Shown here in pieces: positions 8,374 through 17,291 of a stretch of DNA of 35,741 nucleotides. Below the pieces are notes generated by a model. The model was not told the DNA's origin and made no database searches. It was given only the letters and a program-made list of their open reading frames with translations. This stretch comes from an uncultured beta proteobacterium (GTDB taxonomy: Bacteria > Pseudomonadota > Gammaproteobacteria > Burkholderiales > Burkholderiaceae_C): assembly GCA_903920695.1 (NCBI GenBank), contig CAIXNB010000142.1:1-35741 (forward strand), given 5' to 3'. Within the stretch, counting starts at the first letter, position 1, and each line of letters opens with the position of its first letter. The position numbers were made by a program, and so were the translations under genes.

Positions 8374-9128
8374 CGGAACCTCGCAATCACGGCGGTCGGC
8401 AAGATGGCGATCAACCGTGCCACCAGCGCCCAGGGCCAGCGCGGTACGGTGGCACATTCAACCCGCTTCTCAATCAGATCAACCAGCAGCTTGCCACCCT
8501 GCTCCACCGGGATCACGAACGGGCGGCTTTTGGCGCCGCGGTTGATTGGCGTGTCGATGAAGCCGGGCGATAGCGTGGTTACCAGAATCGGCCCGCCATA
8601 GCACTCGGCGCGCAGCGCCTGCAGGTAGGCTGTAACTGCGGCCTTGGACGCGCCATAGACGCCACCCGCAGGGATGCCGCGAAAAGCCGCGACCGAGCTG
8701 ATGCCGACCAGATGACCGTAGCCCTGCGCCGTGAAGCATTGCATGGCGGCATCCACCGTGGCCATGAAGCCCGTGATATTGGTATTGATGGTGTCGCGCA
8801 CCTTGGCGAAGGCCAGTTTGCCAATGCGCCCGTTATGCCCGATGCCGGCGTTGGCAGCGACGATGTCGAGCGAGCCGAGAAAGGCACGCGCATCAGCGAA
8901 CACCTGCGTCACCGCCGCCTCATCAGTTACGTCGAGCGCCGCCACAAACACGGCGGGTGCGCCCTGCCGCTGCAGTTCCAACTGCAAGGCTTCGAGCAGA
9001 TCAAGGCGGCGCGCCGTCAGCGCAAGACGGTAGCCGCGCCGAGCGAACTCGATCGCCATCTGGCGCCCGAGACCGGACGAGGCTCCGGTGATAAACACAC
9101 TTTTTGCTCTGCTAATTTGAGTTTGCAT
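8370..9128 (-). CDS. Short-chain dehydrogenase/reductase
   Basis: 252-residue classical SDR. The cofactor motif TGASSGLG is at residues 14-21, NAG at 93-95, the catalytic serine around 144-145 and Tyr158-x3-Lys162. RR at 40-41 after the second strand suggests NADP(H). The C-terminal 30 residues are hydrophobic or basic, as in YbbO-like SDRs. The substrate is unknown. The ATG at 9128 is chosen over longer frames because the family homology starts there and GGA lies upstream. It is the first gene of the operon SDR, TRAP small permease, TRAP large permease, FAD monooxygenase, and is divergent from the LLM oxidoreductase across 86 bases. Confidence 0.88.
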   Translation of the reverse strand: MQTQISRAKSVFITGASSGLGRQMAIEFARRGYRLALTARRLDLLEALQLELQRQGAPAVFVAALDVTDEAAVTQVFADARAFLGSLDIVAANAGIGHNGRIGKLAFAKVRDTINTNITGFMATVDAAMQCFTAQGYGHLVGISSVAAFRGIPAGGVYGASKAAVTAYLQALRAECYGGPILVTTLSPGFIDTPINRGAKSRPFVIPVEQGGKLLVDLIEKRVECATVPRWPWALVARLIAILPTAVIARFR

Positions 9129-9214
9129 GGGTGTCACGTCCTGTGGTGCTATTGTGCTGTACTTGAACCGCGGCTTTGCACGCCAGCGCTTGTTACCACC
9201 CCGATTGGCCCCAC

Positions 9215-10213
9215 ATGACCCGGATGATTCCTTTCTCTGTCCTCGATCTCTCCCCCATCGTGCAAGGCGGCAACGCCGCGCAATCGTTTTGCAATACCCT
9301 GGACCTGGCACAGCACGCTGAGCGCTGGGGCTACCAGCGCTACTGGCTGGCCGAACACCACGGCATGCCCGGCATCGCCAGCGCTGCCACTGCGGTCCTG
9401 ATCGGCCACGTGGCGGGTGGAACCCATCGCATCCGCGTCGGTGCCGGCGGCATCATGCTGCCCAACCATTCGCCACTGCAGGTTGCCGAGCAGTTTGGCA
9501 CGCTGGCCTCGCTCTACCCGGGCCGCATCGACCTCGGGCTCGGCCGTGCGCCCGGTTCCGACCCGGTGACGGCGCGCGCCCTGCGCCGCAATCTGGCCAA
9601 CGATGTCGATGAATTTCCGCGCGATGTGGTCGAACTGATGGACTACTTTTCTGCCGACTCGAGAAATCCGGTGCATGCCGTGCCGGGTCAGGGGCTGGAC
9701 GTCCCGCTCTGGATACTGGGCTCGAGCCTGTTTGGCTCACAACTCGCCGCCGCGCTCGGTCTGCCCTATGCCTTTGCCTCGCACTTCGCGCCGCAGCAGA
9801 TGATGCAGGCAATTGCCCTGTACCGCGCCAATTTCCACCCCTCGGCGCAACTCGCCAAGCCCTATGTCATGCTGGGGTTCAATGTGTTTGCCGCCGACAG
9901 CGACGAAGAAGCCGCCTATCAGGCGACCTCAATGCAGCAGGCTTTTATCAACCTGCGCAGCGGCCGCCCGAGCCGCTTGCCGCCACCGGTGCGCGATTTC
10001 GCCAATCATGTCGCACCCGCGGAAAAGGCTCTGCTTGACAGCGTGCTGTCGTGTTCGGCCATCGGCGCGCCGCACACCGTACGTGCGAGCCTGAACGCCT
10101 TCATCGAGCGCACCGGCGCCGATGAACTGATGATCACCTCACAGATTTTTGACCATGGCGCGCGCCTGCGCTCCTACGAGCTCACGTCCGGGCTTGTTTC
10201 CACAACACCCTGA
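9215..10213 (+). CDS. LLM-class flavin-dependent oxidoreductase (luciferase-like)
   Basis: 332 residues of the bacterial luciferase-like superfamily, the MsnO8/YhbW-like branch that starts [11 protein letters not shown]. Conserved stretches are [39 protein letters not shown] and [18 protein letters not shown]. Such proteins use reduced FMN, and many are monooxygenases or have unknown substrates. The ATG at 9215 begins MTRMIPFSV; a second ATG lies three codons later, so the exact start is open by a few residues. It is divergent from the SDR-TRAP operon and may share its control region, and it is convergent with the second SDR. Confidence 0.88.
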   Translation: MTRMIPFSVLDLSPIVQGGNAAQSFCNTLDLAQHAERWGYQRYWLAEHHGMPGIASAATAVLIGHVAGGTHRIRVGAGGIMLPNHSPLQVAEQFGTLASLYPGRIDLGLGRAPGSDPVTARALRRNLANDVDEFPRDVVELMDYFSADSRNPVHAVPGQGLDVPLWILGSSLFGSQLAAALGLPYAFASHFAPQQMMQAIALYRANFHPSAQLAKPYVMLGFNVFAADSDEEAAYQATSMQQAFINLRSGRPSRLPPPVRDFANHVAPAEKALLDSVLSCSAIGAPHTVRASLNAFIERTGADELMITSQIFDHGARLRSYELTSGLVSTTP

Positions 10214-10280
10214 AAAGGTCCGCAGTCTGGCGACACGCCGAATTGGCAGTCTGGCTGGGGCACGCAAGAGAACCGCGCGA

Positions 10281-11099
10281 TCAGGCCTTCCCGGGCACCG
10301 TCACCTTGCCGCCGAGGTGCATGCCGGAGTCCAGCAGAATGATCTCCCCGGTCATCGTGCGTGCGCCATCAACCAGCCAGACCACGGTCTCGGCCACATC
10401 TTCGGGTGTGCTGGCGCGCGCCAAGGGTGCCGTTTGCTCATAGACGGCCTTGATCTTGTCGAAGCCCTCCTGCCCGATGCCATCAACAAACCAGCGCGTC
10501 GTGATCAGGCCGGGGCAGACCGCGTTGACACGGATCTCGGGCGCCAACGCGCGCGCCAGATAAAGCGTGAGGGCATTGACCGCGCCTTTGGACGCGATGT
10601 AGGGCACAGAAGAGCCGATGCCCAAGGCCCCCGCAATCGAAGACACGTTGACGATGCAGCCTTGCACCGCCTTCAGGTGCGCCACACAGGCCCGCACCAT
10701 GAAAAACGCACCCATCGCGTTGACGCCAAAGATGTGCTCAAAAGTCTGCGCGTCCAGCACGTCCCAATTGGCAGGGCCGGTGAAGGTGGTGATACCCGCG
10801 TTGTTCACTAGCGCGTCCAGGCGGCCCCAACGCGCCACCGCCGCTTGCGCAATGTTCTTGCAATCGGCATCCACCGACACATCGCCCTGCACAACCAGCG
10901 TGTCGGCACCGGCCTGGGCGCAGGCGGCTTGGGTGGCCAACGCTTCGGCTTCGCTGCGTGAATAATTGATAAGCACGTTATAGCCCTTGCCCGCCAGCAT
11001 CAGCGCGGTTGCGGCCCCGACGCCAGTGCCCGAGCCCGTGATGATGGCCACTTTGCGGCCCGTGGCGGGGCTTGATACGGCTGTTGCGGTATGCGTCAT
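10281..11099 (-). CDS. Short-chain dehydrogenase/reductase (3-oxoacyl-ACP reductase-like)
   Basis: 272-residue classical SDR. TGSGTGVG at residues 21-28 binds the nucleotide, NNAG is at 99-102, the catalytic serine is near 153, and Tyr167-x3-Lys171 completes the site. The C-terminal MTGEIILLDSGMHLGG is the usual SDR ending. It resembles FabG-like or polyol/sugar SDRs, but I cannot assign a substrate. The ATG at 11099 is preceded by AAGG and begins MTHTATAVS; the longer frame to 11177 is not supported. It stands alone, convergent with the LLM gene and divergent from the transglutaminase-like gene. Confidence 0.85.
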   Translation of the reverse strand: MTHTATAVSSPATGRKVAIITGSGTGVGAATALMLAGKGYNVLINYSRSEAEALATQAACAQAGADTLVVQGDVSVDADCKNIAQAAVARWGRLDALVNNAGITTFTGPANWDVLDAQTFEHIFGVNAMGAFFMVRACVAHLKAVQGCIVNVSSIAGALGIGSSVPYIASKGAVNALTLYLARALAPEIRVNAVCPGLITTRWFVDGIGQEGFDKIKAVYEQTAPLARASTPEDVAETVVWLVDGARTMTGEIILLDSGMHLGGKVTVPGKA

Positions 11100-11291
11100 A
11101 GAAGCGACCTTGTGAGTAACAGGATTGGAAAGTTGCCCATTCTCGGCGATATTTCTTTCCGTTGCGAAGGGGCGCATCGCTTGGGATGGGTTGAATCACG
11201 ATAATTCCGGTTGGCATTGCGAAGCGCAAAGCGACGCGGCAATCGCATTGACGAAAATTGGTACCATGAATTTCCAGAAGGAGACAAACCT

Positions 11292-12023
11292 ATGACCGAT
11301 CAGACCGACACCCCGCAGCCCTTCGCCTCGACGGTAGAACCTGATGCAAGTTCCTTGAGCGCCACTGCCATGGTGAACTTCAATCACCCGCGTATTCAGG
11401 CGTTCGTGGCCGAGCATGGCAAAGGTGGCGATGAACGGGAGCGGGCCGTGGCCCTCTATTACGCGGTACGGGACAGCTTCAAATACGACCCTTATCGTAT
11501 TGATTTGACCGAACACGGAATGAGCGCGAGCAAGGTGCTTAAACAGGGTGCTGGTTGGTGTGTCACCAAGGCAACCTTGCTAACCGCTGCCTGCCGTGCC
11601 CTTGGCATCCCGTCGCGCCTGGGCTTTGCCGATGTCCGCAATCATCTGTCCACGCAGCGTATGCGAGAGCTCATGCAAACCGATGTGTTCATCTGGCACG
11701 GCTATTCGGAAATCTGGTTGAACGGTGCCTGGCGCAAGGCGACCCCGGCATTCAACCTTGGTCTGTGCGACAAGTTTGGCTTGCTGCCACTGGATTTCGA
11801 TGGCGTCAATGACTCGGTCTACCATGCTTTTGACCGAGTCGGCCAGCGCCACATGGAATACCTGAATTACCACGGCAGTTTTGCCGACGTACCGCTGCAA
11901 CGCATGATCACTGATTTCGATCAGGTTTACAAAGGCATGGTCCACGGGCAAAGCGATTTGAAAGAAGCCGACTTTGAGGCCGACGTTTCAAAGGAGCCTG
12001 AGGCATTTCCCCTACGTCGGTGA
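11292..12023 (+). CDS. Transglutaminase-like domain protein
   Basis: 243-residue cytoplasmic protein with a transglutaminase-like (cysteine protease fold) domain. The nucleophile is probably Cys90 in QGAGWCVTKATLLTAACRALG and the histidine His136 in WHGYSEIWLNGAW. The usual Asp after the last strand is not obvious: the site reads KATPAFN. No signal peptide is seen. A strong Shine-Dalgarno AAGGAG at 11278-11283 supports the ATG at 11292. The function is unknown. The 3' end runs against the frame left open behind the convergent Cache pseudogene. Confidence 0.82.
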   Translation: MTDQTDTPQPFASTVEPDASSLSATAMVNFNHPRIQAFVAEHGKGGDERERAVALYYAVRDSFKYDPYRIDLTEHGMSASKVLKQGAGWCVTKATLLTAACRALGIPSRLGFADVRNHLSTQRMRELMQTDVFIWHGYSEIWLNGAWRKATPAFNLGLCDKFGLLPLDFDGVNDSVYHAFDRVGQRHMEYLNYHGSFADVPLQRMITDFDQVYKGMVHGQSDLKEADFEADVSKEPEAFPLRR

Positions 12024-12145
12024 GACCAAAAACTGGTCCACTCATCACAGGTCGGGTCGACCGTCACGCTTTGGTTTGACGTGGCCTTGCCTGGCACAAC
12101 CAGAGATTCAGGCGCACTTGAAAGCATCAGCAGGCGCCATCCTGC

Positions 12146-12445
12146 CTCGCCGCTTGAATCCTTCAGGTTGATGAGATCGCGGCCCACCATCTTTTCGTTG
12201 GCGCCATGCGCAATCATCGTGCCGGTGAGATTCATGGCAAAAGCATACAGATCCTTCTTGGTCAAGGTGTTCTTGTCTACTGTGAAATCCTTGTAAGCCT
12301 GTTCAGTTCCCACCTTCTTGACGTGCGCCAAGGCGGCGTCGAGCATGACCCTGGCTTCCTCTTTTGTGCCACGATCCAGTGCAAACGATGGCACCTAAAG
12401 GAGCATCGCGAAAATCAAGGTGGTTATCGCTCGAATGAATGTCAT
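12146..12445 (-). pseudogene. Remnant of an exported single-Cache-domain protein
   Basis: The ATG at 12445 has a good Shine-Dalgarno (GGGAG) and begins a signal peptide, MTFIRAITTLIFAMLL, which is then cut by TAG at 12397-12395. The same frame continues with VPSFALDRGTKEEA, then HVKKVGTEQAYKDFTVDKN and AHGANEKMVGRDLINLKD. That is typical of small periplasmic Cache-domain proteins common in betaproteobacteria. After residue DSSG (about 12149) the family pattern, which should include a GWVDY-type motif, is lost; the frame stays open to 11927, antisense to the end of the transglutaminase-like gene. I read this as a decayed gene with a stop in the signal peptide and a lost C-terminal half. A GTG directly after the TAG could start a protein without a signal peptide, but the domain would still be incomplete. 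Confidence 0.7.
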
Positions 12446-12697
12446 CAGCTTCTCCCAAATAGTTGAACCGATGCCTTCCCGGTCCGCCTGATAGCAAGAC
12501 TCGACCGGGAAGAACGGCGACGGTGAGTCGTATCTATACGTTAAGGGTTTTCGCCGGCACTTGATCGAACAATAAGTGCCTAAATGTCGCCGCTATTTGT
12601 CCTGATCATGATTAAGGACTGTGGGCTGGCGCCCGCCCGCACTGGGCCACATGCGCCCATTGCGCCAAATACTTGAATGCGGCTTGCGCCGGCAAGA
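12446..12697. other. Intergenic region, nothing recognised
   Basis: This is 252 bases between the Cache remnant and the end of the aminotransferase. I see no credible coding frame, no clear terminator and no RNA gene. The base composition is a little lower in GC than the surrounding genes. Confidence 0.5.
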
Positions 12698-13885
12698 CTA
12701 CAAGGCTTGGCGCAGTCGCCCAATTCCCTCTTCGATCTTCTCCAGCCCAACCGTGGCAAAGCTCAGGCGCAGGGTTGAAAGATCGGGGTTGTGCGCGTAG
12801 AAAGGCGCGCCCGGTACAAAGGCCACGCCTTTCTCAATGGCGCGCTTGGCGAAGTCCGCAGTGTTGCTGATCTGGCCGTTGGCACCGGTCAGACGGGCCC
12901 AGAAAAACATGCCGCCTTGCGGCTGATTGAACGCGATGGCGTCACCGAGTTCGCGGCGCAACGATGCCGCCATCACACCAGCCCGCTCGGCGTAGGTCTT
13001 GCGCACCACCGCCAGTGCGTCGCCCAGGCGGTTGAGCGTGAGGTAATGCGCGGCGATGGCCTGCGTCAGGTTGCTGGTGTGGGCATCGCTGAACTGTTTG
13101 CACATGGTTGCCTTGGCCAGCAACTCGGCCGGTGCAATCATCCAGCCTACGCGCAGACCTGGTGACAGGATCTTGCTGAACGAGCCGCAGTGCACGAGCC
13201 AGTCGCGGCTGCCCGGTACGCCGTCGCTCAGCGCGAGCAGGCTTGGCGGCGGTGGCTGGTCGAAATACAGTTCACCGTAAGGGTCGTCCTCCACCACCAG
13301 CGTCTGCGTACGCGCTGCGATCTCCAGGATGCGCTTGCGCCGCGCCAGACTCAGTGTGGCGCCACTCGGGTTGCCAAAAGTTGGAATCAGGTATACCAGT
13401 TTTGGTTTGTGTTCCTCAATCAACTGCTCCAGTTTGTCAACGTCAACGCCATTAGCGTCGATGGGCGCGCCGATGATATTGGCACCGTACAGGCGAAAGC
13501 ATTGGATGGTGGCGAGAAAGGTCGGCGCTTCAACGATCACCTTGTCGCCCGGCGAAATCATGGTCTTGCCGATCAGGTCCAGCGCCTGCTGGCTGCCGGT
13601 GGTGACGATCAGGCCCTCGGGCTGCACCGTGGACCCTTTGGCTGCCATGAAGCGGCTGATGCCTTCGCGCAGCGGCTGGTAACCTTCGGTGGCGCCGTAT
13701 TGCAGCACCGGACCGGCATTGCCGGCCAGTACCGCGCGGCTCGACTCGGCAATGCCCTCGACATCAAACAGCGCCGGGTCCGGGAAGCCGCCGGCAAAGC
13801 TGATGATGCCGGGTTTGCCCAGCAGTTTGAAGAGCTCGCGGATGGCGGAGGTTTCGATGGCGTTGAGGCGTTCGGCAAATTGCAT
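12698..13885 (-). CDS. Class I/II PLP aminotransferase (2-aminoadipate/LysN-like)
   Basis: 395-residue PLP aminotransferase of the stand-alone MocR-related branch (2-aminoadipate, aromatic or branched-chain type). FAGGFPDPALFD near residue 30, LQYGATEGYQPLREG (61-75), GNPSG (171-175), VVEDDPYGELYFD (197-209) and the Schiff-base lysine K238 in GSFSKILSPGLRVGW are visible. There is no N-terminal GntR DNA-binding domain, so it is an enzyme rather than a regulator. Its amino-acid preference cannot be told from sequence. It is divergent from nth across 77 bases. Confidence 0.9.
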   Translation of the reverse strand: MQFAERLNAIETSAIRELFKLLGKPGIISFAGGFPDPALFDVEGIAESSRAVLAGNAGPVLQYGATEGYQPLREGISRFMAAKGSTVQPEGLIVTTGSQQALDLIGKTMISPGDKVIVEAPTFLATIQCFRLYGANIIGAPIDANGVDVDKLEQLIEEHKPKLVYLIPTFGNPSGATLSLARRKRILEIAARTQTLVVEDDPYGELYFDQPPPPSLLALSDGVPGSRDWLVHCGSFSKILSPGLRVGWMIAPAELLAKATMCKQFSDAHTSNLTQAIAAHYLTLNRLGDALAVVRKTYAERAGVMAASLRRELGDAIAFNQPQGGMFFWARLTGANGQISNTADFAKRAIEKGVAFVPGAPFYAHNPDLSTLRLSFATVGLEKIEEGIGRLRQAL

Positions 13886-13962
13886 GGGTATCTTTCCGAG
13901 GAGTGGCAGCTGTGCTTTATGCTGTGATTATTATTCATGCCAAAGTGCAACCCGAACCAACC

Positions 13963-14601
13963 ATGACACCGAACGCGATTGAATGTTTTTTTGCCACCCT
14001 GAAAGCGGCCAATCCGATGCCGGTCAGCGAACTTGAATACAGCTCGGTCTTCGAGTTGCTGGTGGCGGTGCTGCTCTCAGCGCAGGCCACCGATGTCGGT
14101 GTCAACAAGGCAACACGCCGCCTGTTCCCAGTGGCGAACACGCCGCAGAAACTTCTGGCGCTGGGCCCGGCACAACTGGAGGATTACATCAAGTCGATTG
14201 GACTGTTCCGCTCCAAGGCCAAGCATTTGATGCAGACCTGCCAGATGCTGATTGAGCAGCACGGCGGCCAGGTGCCGGCCAGCCTTGAGGCACTGCAGAC
14301 CCTGCCCGGCGTCGGCCGCAAGACGGCCAACGTGGTGCTCAATGTCGCCTTCGGTGAAGCGACGATGGCGGTCGATACGCATCTGTTCCGCGTTGCCAAC
14401 CGCACCGGACTGGCACCGGGCAAAACGCCGTATGAGGTTGAGATGAGTCTGTTGCGACGGGTCCCGAAAGCCTACTTGACCGACGCGCACCACTGGTTGA
14501 TCCTGCATGGCCGCTACATCTGCCAGGCGCGCAAGCCGCTGTGCTGGCAATGCGGCGTCAGCGCCTATTGCGATTTCAAGGACAAGACGGCGCGCCCCTG
14601 A
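13963..14601 (+). CDS. nth: Endonuclease III
   Basis: 212-residue DNA glycosylase/AP lyase that removes oxidised pyrimidines in base-excision repair. The helix-hairpin-helix LPGVGRKTANVV carries the catalytic Lys120, and Asp138 sits in VDTHLFRV; both positions equal those of the E. coli enzyme. The C-terminal [4Fe-4S] loop is Cys187-x6-Cys194-x2-Cys197-x5-Cys203. The ATG at 13963 gives the right family length; the longer frame from 13903 has no support. It ends 6 bases before the convergent btuD stop. Confidence 0.96.
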   Translation: MTPNAIECFFATLKAANPMPVSELEYSSVFELLVAVLLSAQATDVGVNKATRRLFPVANTPQKLLALGPAQLEDYIKSIGLFRSKAKHLMQTCQMLIEQHGGQVPASLEALQTLPGVGRKTANVVLNVAFGEATMAVDTHLFRVANRTGLAPGKTPYEVEMSLLRRVPKAYLTDAHHWLILHGRYICQARKPLCWQCGVSAYCDFKDKTARP

Positions 14602-14607
14602 AGCGGT

Positions 14608-15396
14608 TCACACGGGTGGCGCTATCGGCAGGGCGACCCACTGCGCGCCCAGCGCATGAATCGCGATGCGCCCCTCAAAGACATGTTCCAGCGCACGGTG
14701 CGTTGCGGCATCGATGCAGGCGCCCTGATGCACGACGCGGCCAGCAGCCACGACCAGCATCTCATCGGCCTGCAAGGCCATCGATATCTCGTGCAGCACG
14801 CTGACCACGGTGCAGCCCTGCTTGACCAGTGTGCGCACCAGCCCGAGCCAGTCGGCCTGGTGCGGCGGGTCCAGATTGGCCAGCGGCTCATCCATCAACA
14901 GCACCTGCGCCTGCACCGCGAGTGCGCGCGCCAACAGCACGCGCTGGCGCTCACCGCCGGATAGCTGACCGAGCGTGCGCGCGCGCCAGTCCCAGGCTTG
15001 CGTGGCCTTCAGCGCGTGCTCCACGGCCGCGTGATCGGCGGCGCTAGGCGCACCCAACAGGGCCTGGTGCGGCAGACGCCCCAGCATGGCCACGTCCCAC
15101 ACCGTCAGGTCATCGCCGCTAACCTCGCTCTGCCCAAGCCAGGCCAGTTGCCGCGCACGCTCACGCCGTGGCAGCGTGGCCAGTGACTGCCCGAGCAGCG
15201 TCACCTCACCCTGGTACGGCAACAGGCCAGCCAGCACTTTGAGCAGCGTCGACTTGCCGGCGCCGTTCGGGCCGACGATGCTGGTCCAGCGCGCCGCCGG
15301 CAGGGCCATGTCCATGCCACGCAGCACTTCAGTCTGCCCGAGGCTAGCCCGAATGCCACGGGCGCAAATGGCAACCGGATTGATGACGCTACTCAT
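14608..15396 (-). CDS. btuD: Cobalamin ABC transporter, ATP-binding protein
   Basis: 262-residue ATPase of an iron-siderophore/B12-type importer. Walker A GPNGAGKST is at 42-50, signature LSGGE at 145-149, Walker B LLMDEP at 166-171 and the switch histidine H202. It powers the BtuC permease at the inner membrane. Its ATG overlaps the btuC stop as ATGA, so translation is probably coupled. Sequence alone would also allow a heme or siderophore system; the upstream cobalamin riboswitch and the BtuF-like partner favour B12. Confidence 0.9.
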   Translation of the reverse strand: MSSVINPVAICARGIRASLGQTEVLRGMDMALPAARWTSIVGPNGAGKSTLLKVLAGLLPYQGEVTLLGQSLATLPRRERARQLAWLGQSEVSGDDLTVWDVAMLGRLPHQALLGAPSAADHAAVEHALKATQAWDWRARTLGQLSGGERQRVLLARALAVQAQVLLMDEPLANLDPPHQADWLGLVRTLVKQGCTVVSVLHEISMALQADEMLVVAAGRVVHQGACIDAATHRALEHVFEGRIAIHALGAQWVALPIAPPV

Positions 15397-16415
15397 GCGA
15401 CGTCCCCCGCCGTCGCGCGTGTGCTGCGGTGCATTAACCAGAGCAAGTAGCCGCCGCCCAGCACCGCGGTAAGGACACCGACCGGCAGTTCCTGCGGCGC
15501 AATCAAGGCGCGGGCCAGTAAATCGGCGGCGGTCAGCAGCACGCCACCCATCAGACTTGACAGAAGGATCAGACCGCCATGACGTGTGCGCGCCAGCGGA
15601 CGCACCAGATGCGGCGCAGCCAGGCCAACAAAGGCAATCAGCCCGGTCTGTGCGACAGCCGTTCCGGTGGCCAGTGCCAGTACCGCGATCAGGGCGGCAC
15701 GCATCTCGGACATGGGCAGGCCCAGGCTCGCCGCCGTGGCCTCACCGAGTGACAAACCGTCCAGCCCCTGACTCAGCAGCCAGGCCACCACCATGCACAG
15801 CAACCAGACCGCGGCCATCAGGGCGCAGGCAGCCCAGTCGACAAAGCCCGTGCTGCCAAGCAGGAACGCCTGCATCGCCTGCATCACATCGGGCACCATC
15901 AGCATGGTCAGCGAGCTCATAGCACCGAGCACGACGCCGACGATGACGCCGGCCAGCAGTAGCCGCAAGGTATGCTGCACGCCCTGCGCCAGCAGCAGCG
16001 TGAGCAGCACTGCCGCCACCGCGCCAACAAACGCGGCGCCGGTCAGCCCCATGCGCACCAGACCGTGCGCAGCGAGGGGCGTAACACCGAACAACACCAA
16101 CGCCAACGCGACACCGAGCGAGGCGCCCGAAGCGCTGCCCAGCAGATAGGGATCGGCCAGCGGATTGCGAAACAGCCCCTGCGCCACGGCACCGGCCAGT
16201 CCGAGCAGGGCGCCGGCAGTCCAGGCGCCGACGGTGCGCGGCAAGCGGATATCCCAGACGATCTGCAGCGCCAGCGGGTCAACCCAGGCCTTGCGCAAGC
16301 TGTCAAAACCGGTGCTGCCGACACTGGCGCCAAGCAGCATCAGCAGCACACTGATCAACAACAGGCCCAGGCCGAGCCAGGATGCCTTGCGCTGTTGATG
16401 ATCGATCGCGGTCAT
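15393..16415 (-). CDS. btuC: Cobalamin ABC transporter, permease
   Basis: 340-residue FecCD/BtuC-family permease with about ten membrane helices. Characteristic stretches are IRLPRTVGAWTAGALLGLAG, FRNPLADPYLLGSASGASLG, the cytoplasmic-helix region GEATAASLG, and GLIAFVGLAAPHLVRPLAR. Two copies pair with two BtuD subunits to pass B12 into the cytoplasm. The ATG at 16415 is chosen because it overlaps the btuF stop as ATGA; the frame upstream to 16517 only overlaps btuF. Confidence 0.92.
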   Translation of the reverse strand: MTAIDHQQRKASWLGLGLLLISVLLMLLGASVGSTGFDSLRKAWVDPLALQIVWDIRLPRTVGAWTAGALLGLAGAVAQGLFRNPLADPYLLGSASGASLGVALALVLFGVTPLAAHGLVRMGLTGAAFVGAVAAVLLTLLLAQGVQHTLRLLLAGVIVGVVLGAMSSLTMLMVPDVMQAMQAFLLGSTGFVDWAACALMAAVWLLCMVVAWLLSQGLDGLSLGEATAASLGLPMSEMRAALIAVLALATGTAVAQTGLIAFVGLAAPHLVRPLARTRHGGLILLSSLMGGVLLTAADLLARALIAPQELPVGVLTAVLGGGYLLWLMHRSTRATAGDVA

Positions 16416-17278
16416 TGTGCTTTGTCCTGCAAACACTGCAGCATCAGACGCGCGCCCTCGGCCAGGCGCGGCCCCGGACGCACCAGCATGTCGGTCTGCT
16501 CGGCCGTGAAGATGCAAACCCGGCCTTCGCGGATGGCGCGGATGCGTTGCCAGCCAGGACGCCCCTGCAAGCCCGAATAATTGCGGTCACCCACCATGAT
16601 CAGGTCCGGGTTCTCGCGTACGACGTACTCGGGATTGAGCTTGGGAAATATGCCCAGGCTGGCTGGCACCATGTTGCGCAGGCCCAAGCGGGTCATCGTT
16701 TGACCGATGAAGGACACCTCGCCAGCAGCATAGGGCGAGCTGTTGACTTCAAAGTAAATCCGCATACTTCTGGCACTCGTCGGCACTGCCTGGGCCGCCG
16801 CCGTCACGCCAGCGTCGATCTCGCGCCAGACGCGTTCGGCGTCGCTCACTTCGAGCACTCGGCCCACGACCTGTAGCGCACGCCTGACATCGGCATGGCT
16901 TTTCGGTTCAAGCGAGAGCACCTTGATGCCGAGCGACTGCAGGCGATCGGCCACCGGGGTCGATGTGGCCATCAGCACCAGGTCCGGCTTAAGCGCCGCG
17001 ATGGCCTCGATATTCGGATCCAGACCGCCACCGACCTGCGGCAGACTGCGCACGGCATCGGGGTAGTTGGAATAACGATCAACACCCACCAGGCGCTGGC
17101 ATTGCCCAAGCGCGCACACCGTTTCCGTCAACGACGGCAATAAACTGACGATGCGCTGCGGCGGGTGCGCCAGCGTAAGCAGCGCGCCACGGTCATCGGT
17201 CACCGGCAATGCCCGCGCCGCCGCCGCTGCCAGCAGCAAACTGGTCAGCATTGCGCGGAGAAGACACAGGCTTGCCAT
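16412..17278 (-). CDS. btuF: Periplasmic cobalamin-binding protein
   Basis: 288-residue class III binding protein. It has a signal peptide (MASLCLLRAMLTSLLLAAAAARA), then PPQRIVSLLPSLTETVCALG, the usual BtuF opening, VGVDRYSNYPD, and IEAIAALKPDLVLM. It hands B12 from the periplasm to BtuC2D2. I start it at the ATG at 17278, 13 bases after the btuB stop; a second ATG nine codons later also leaves a usable signal peptide. No clear Shine-Dalgarno is seen. Family members that bind heme or siderophores exist, so the ligand call depends on the riboswitch. Confidence 0.87.
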   Translation of the reverse strand: MASLCLLRAMLTSLLLAAAAARALPVTDDRGALLTLAHPPQRIVSLLPSLTETVCALGQCQRLVGVDRYSNYPDAVRSLPQVGGGLDPNIEAIAALKPDLVLMATSTPVADRLQSLGIKVLSLEPKSHADVRRALQVVGRVLEVSDAERVWREIDAGVTAAAQAVPTSARSMRIYFEVNSSPYAAGEVSFIGQTMTRLGLRNMVPASLGIFPKLNPEYVVRENPDLIMVGDRNYSGLQGRPGWQRIRAIREGRVCIFTAEQTDMLVRPGPRLAEGARLMLQCLQDKAQ

Positions 17279-17291
17279 GGTGCAGCGTCTG

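Noticed and set aside
4717..12397. General reassignment of TAG as a sense codon
   Set aside because: pepA, dctM, btuB and the phosphoesterase frame itself end in TAG at the expected family length, so TAG works as a stop here.
13903..13962. Longer N-terminus for endonuclease III
   Set aside because: The extra 20 residues have no family match, and residue numbering from 13963 agrees exactly with the E. coli catalytic positions.
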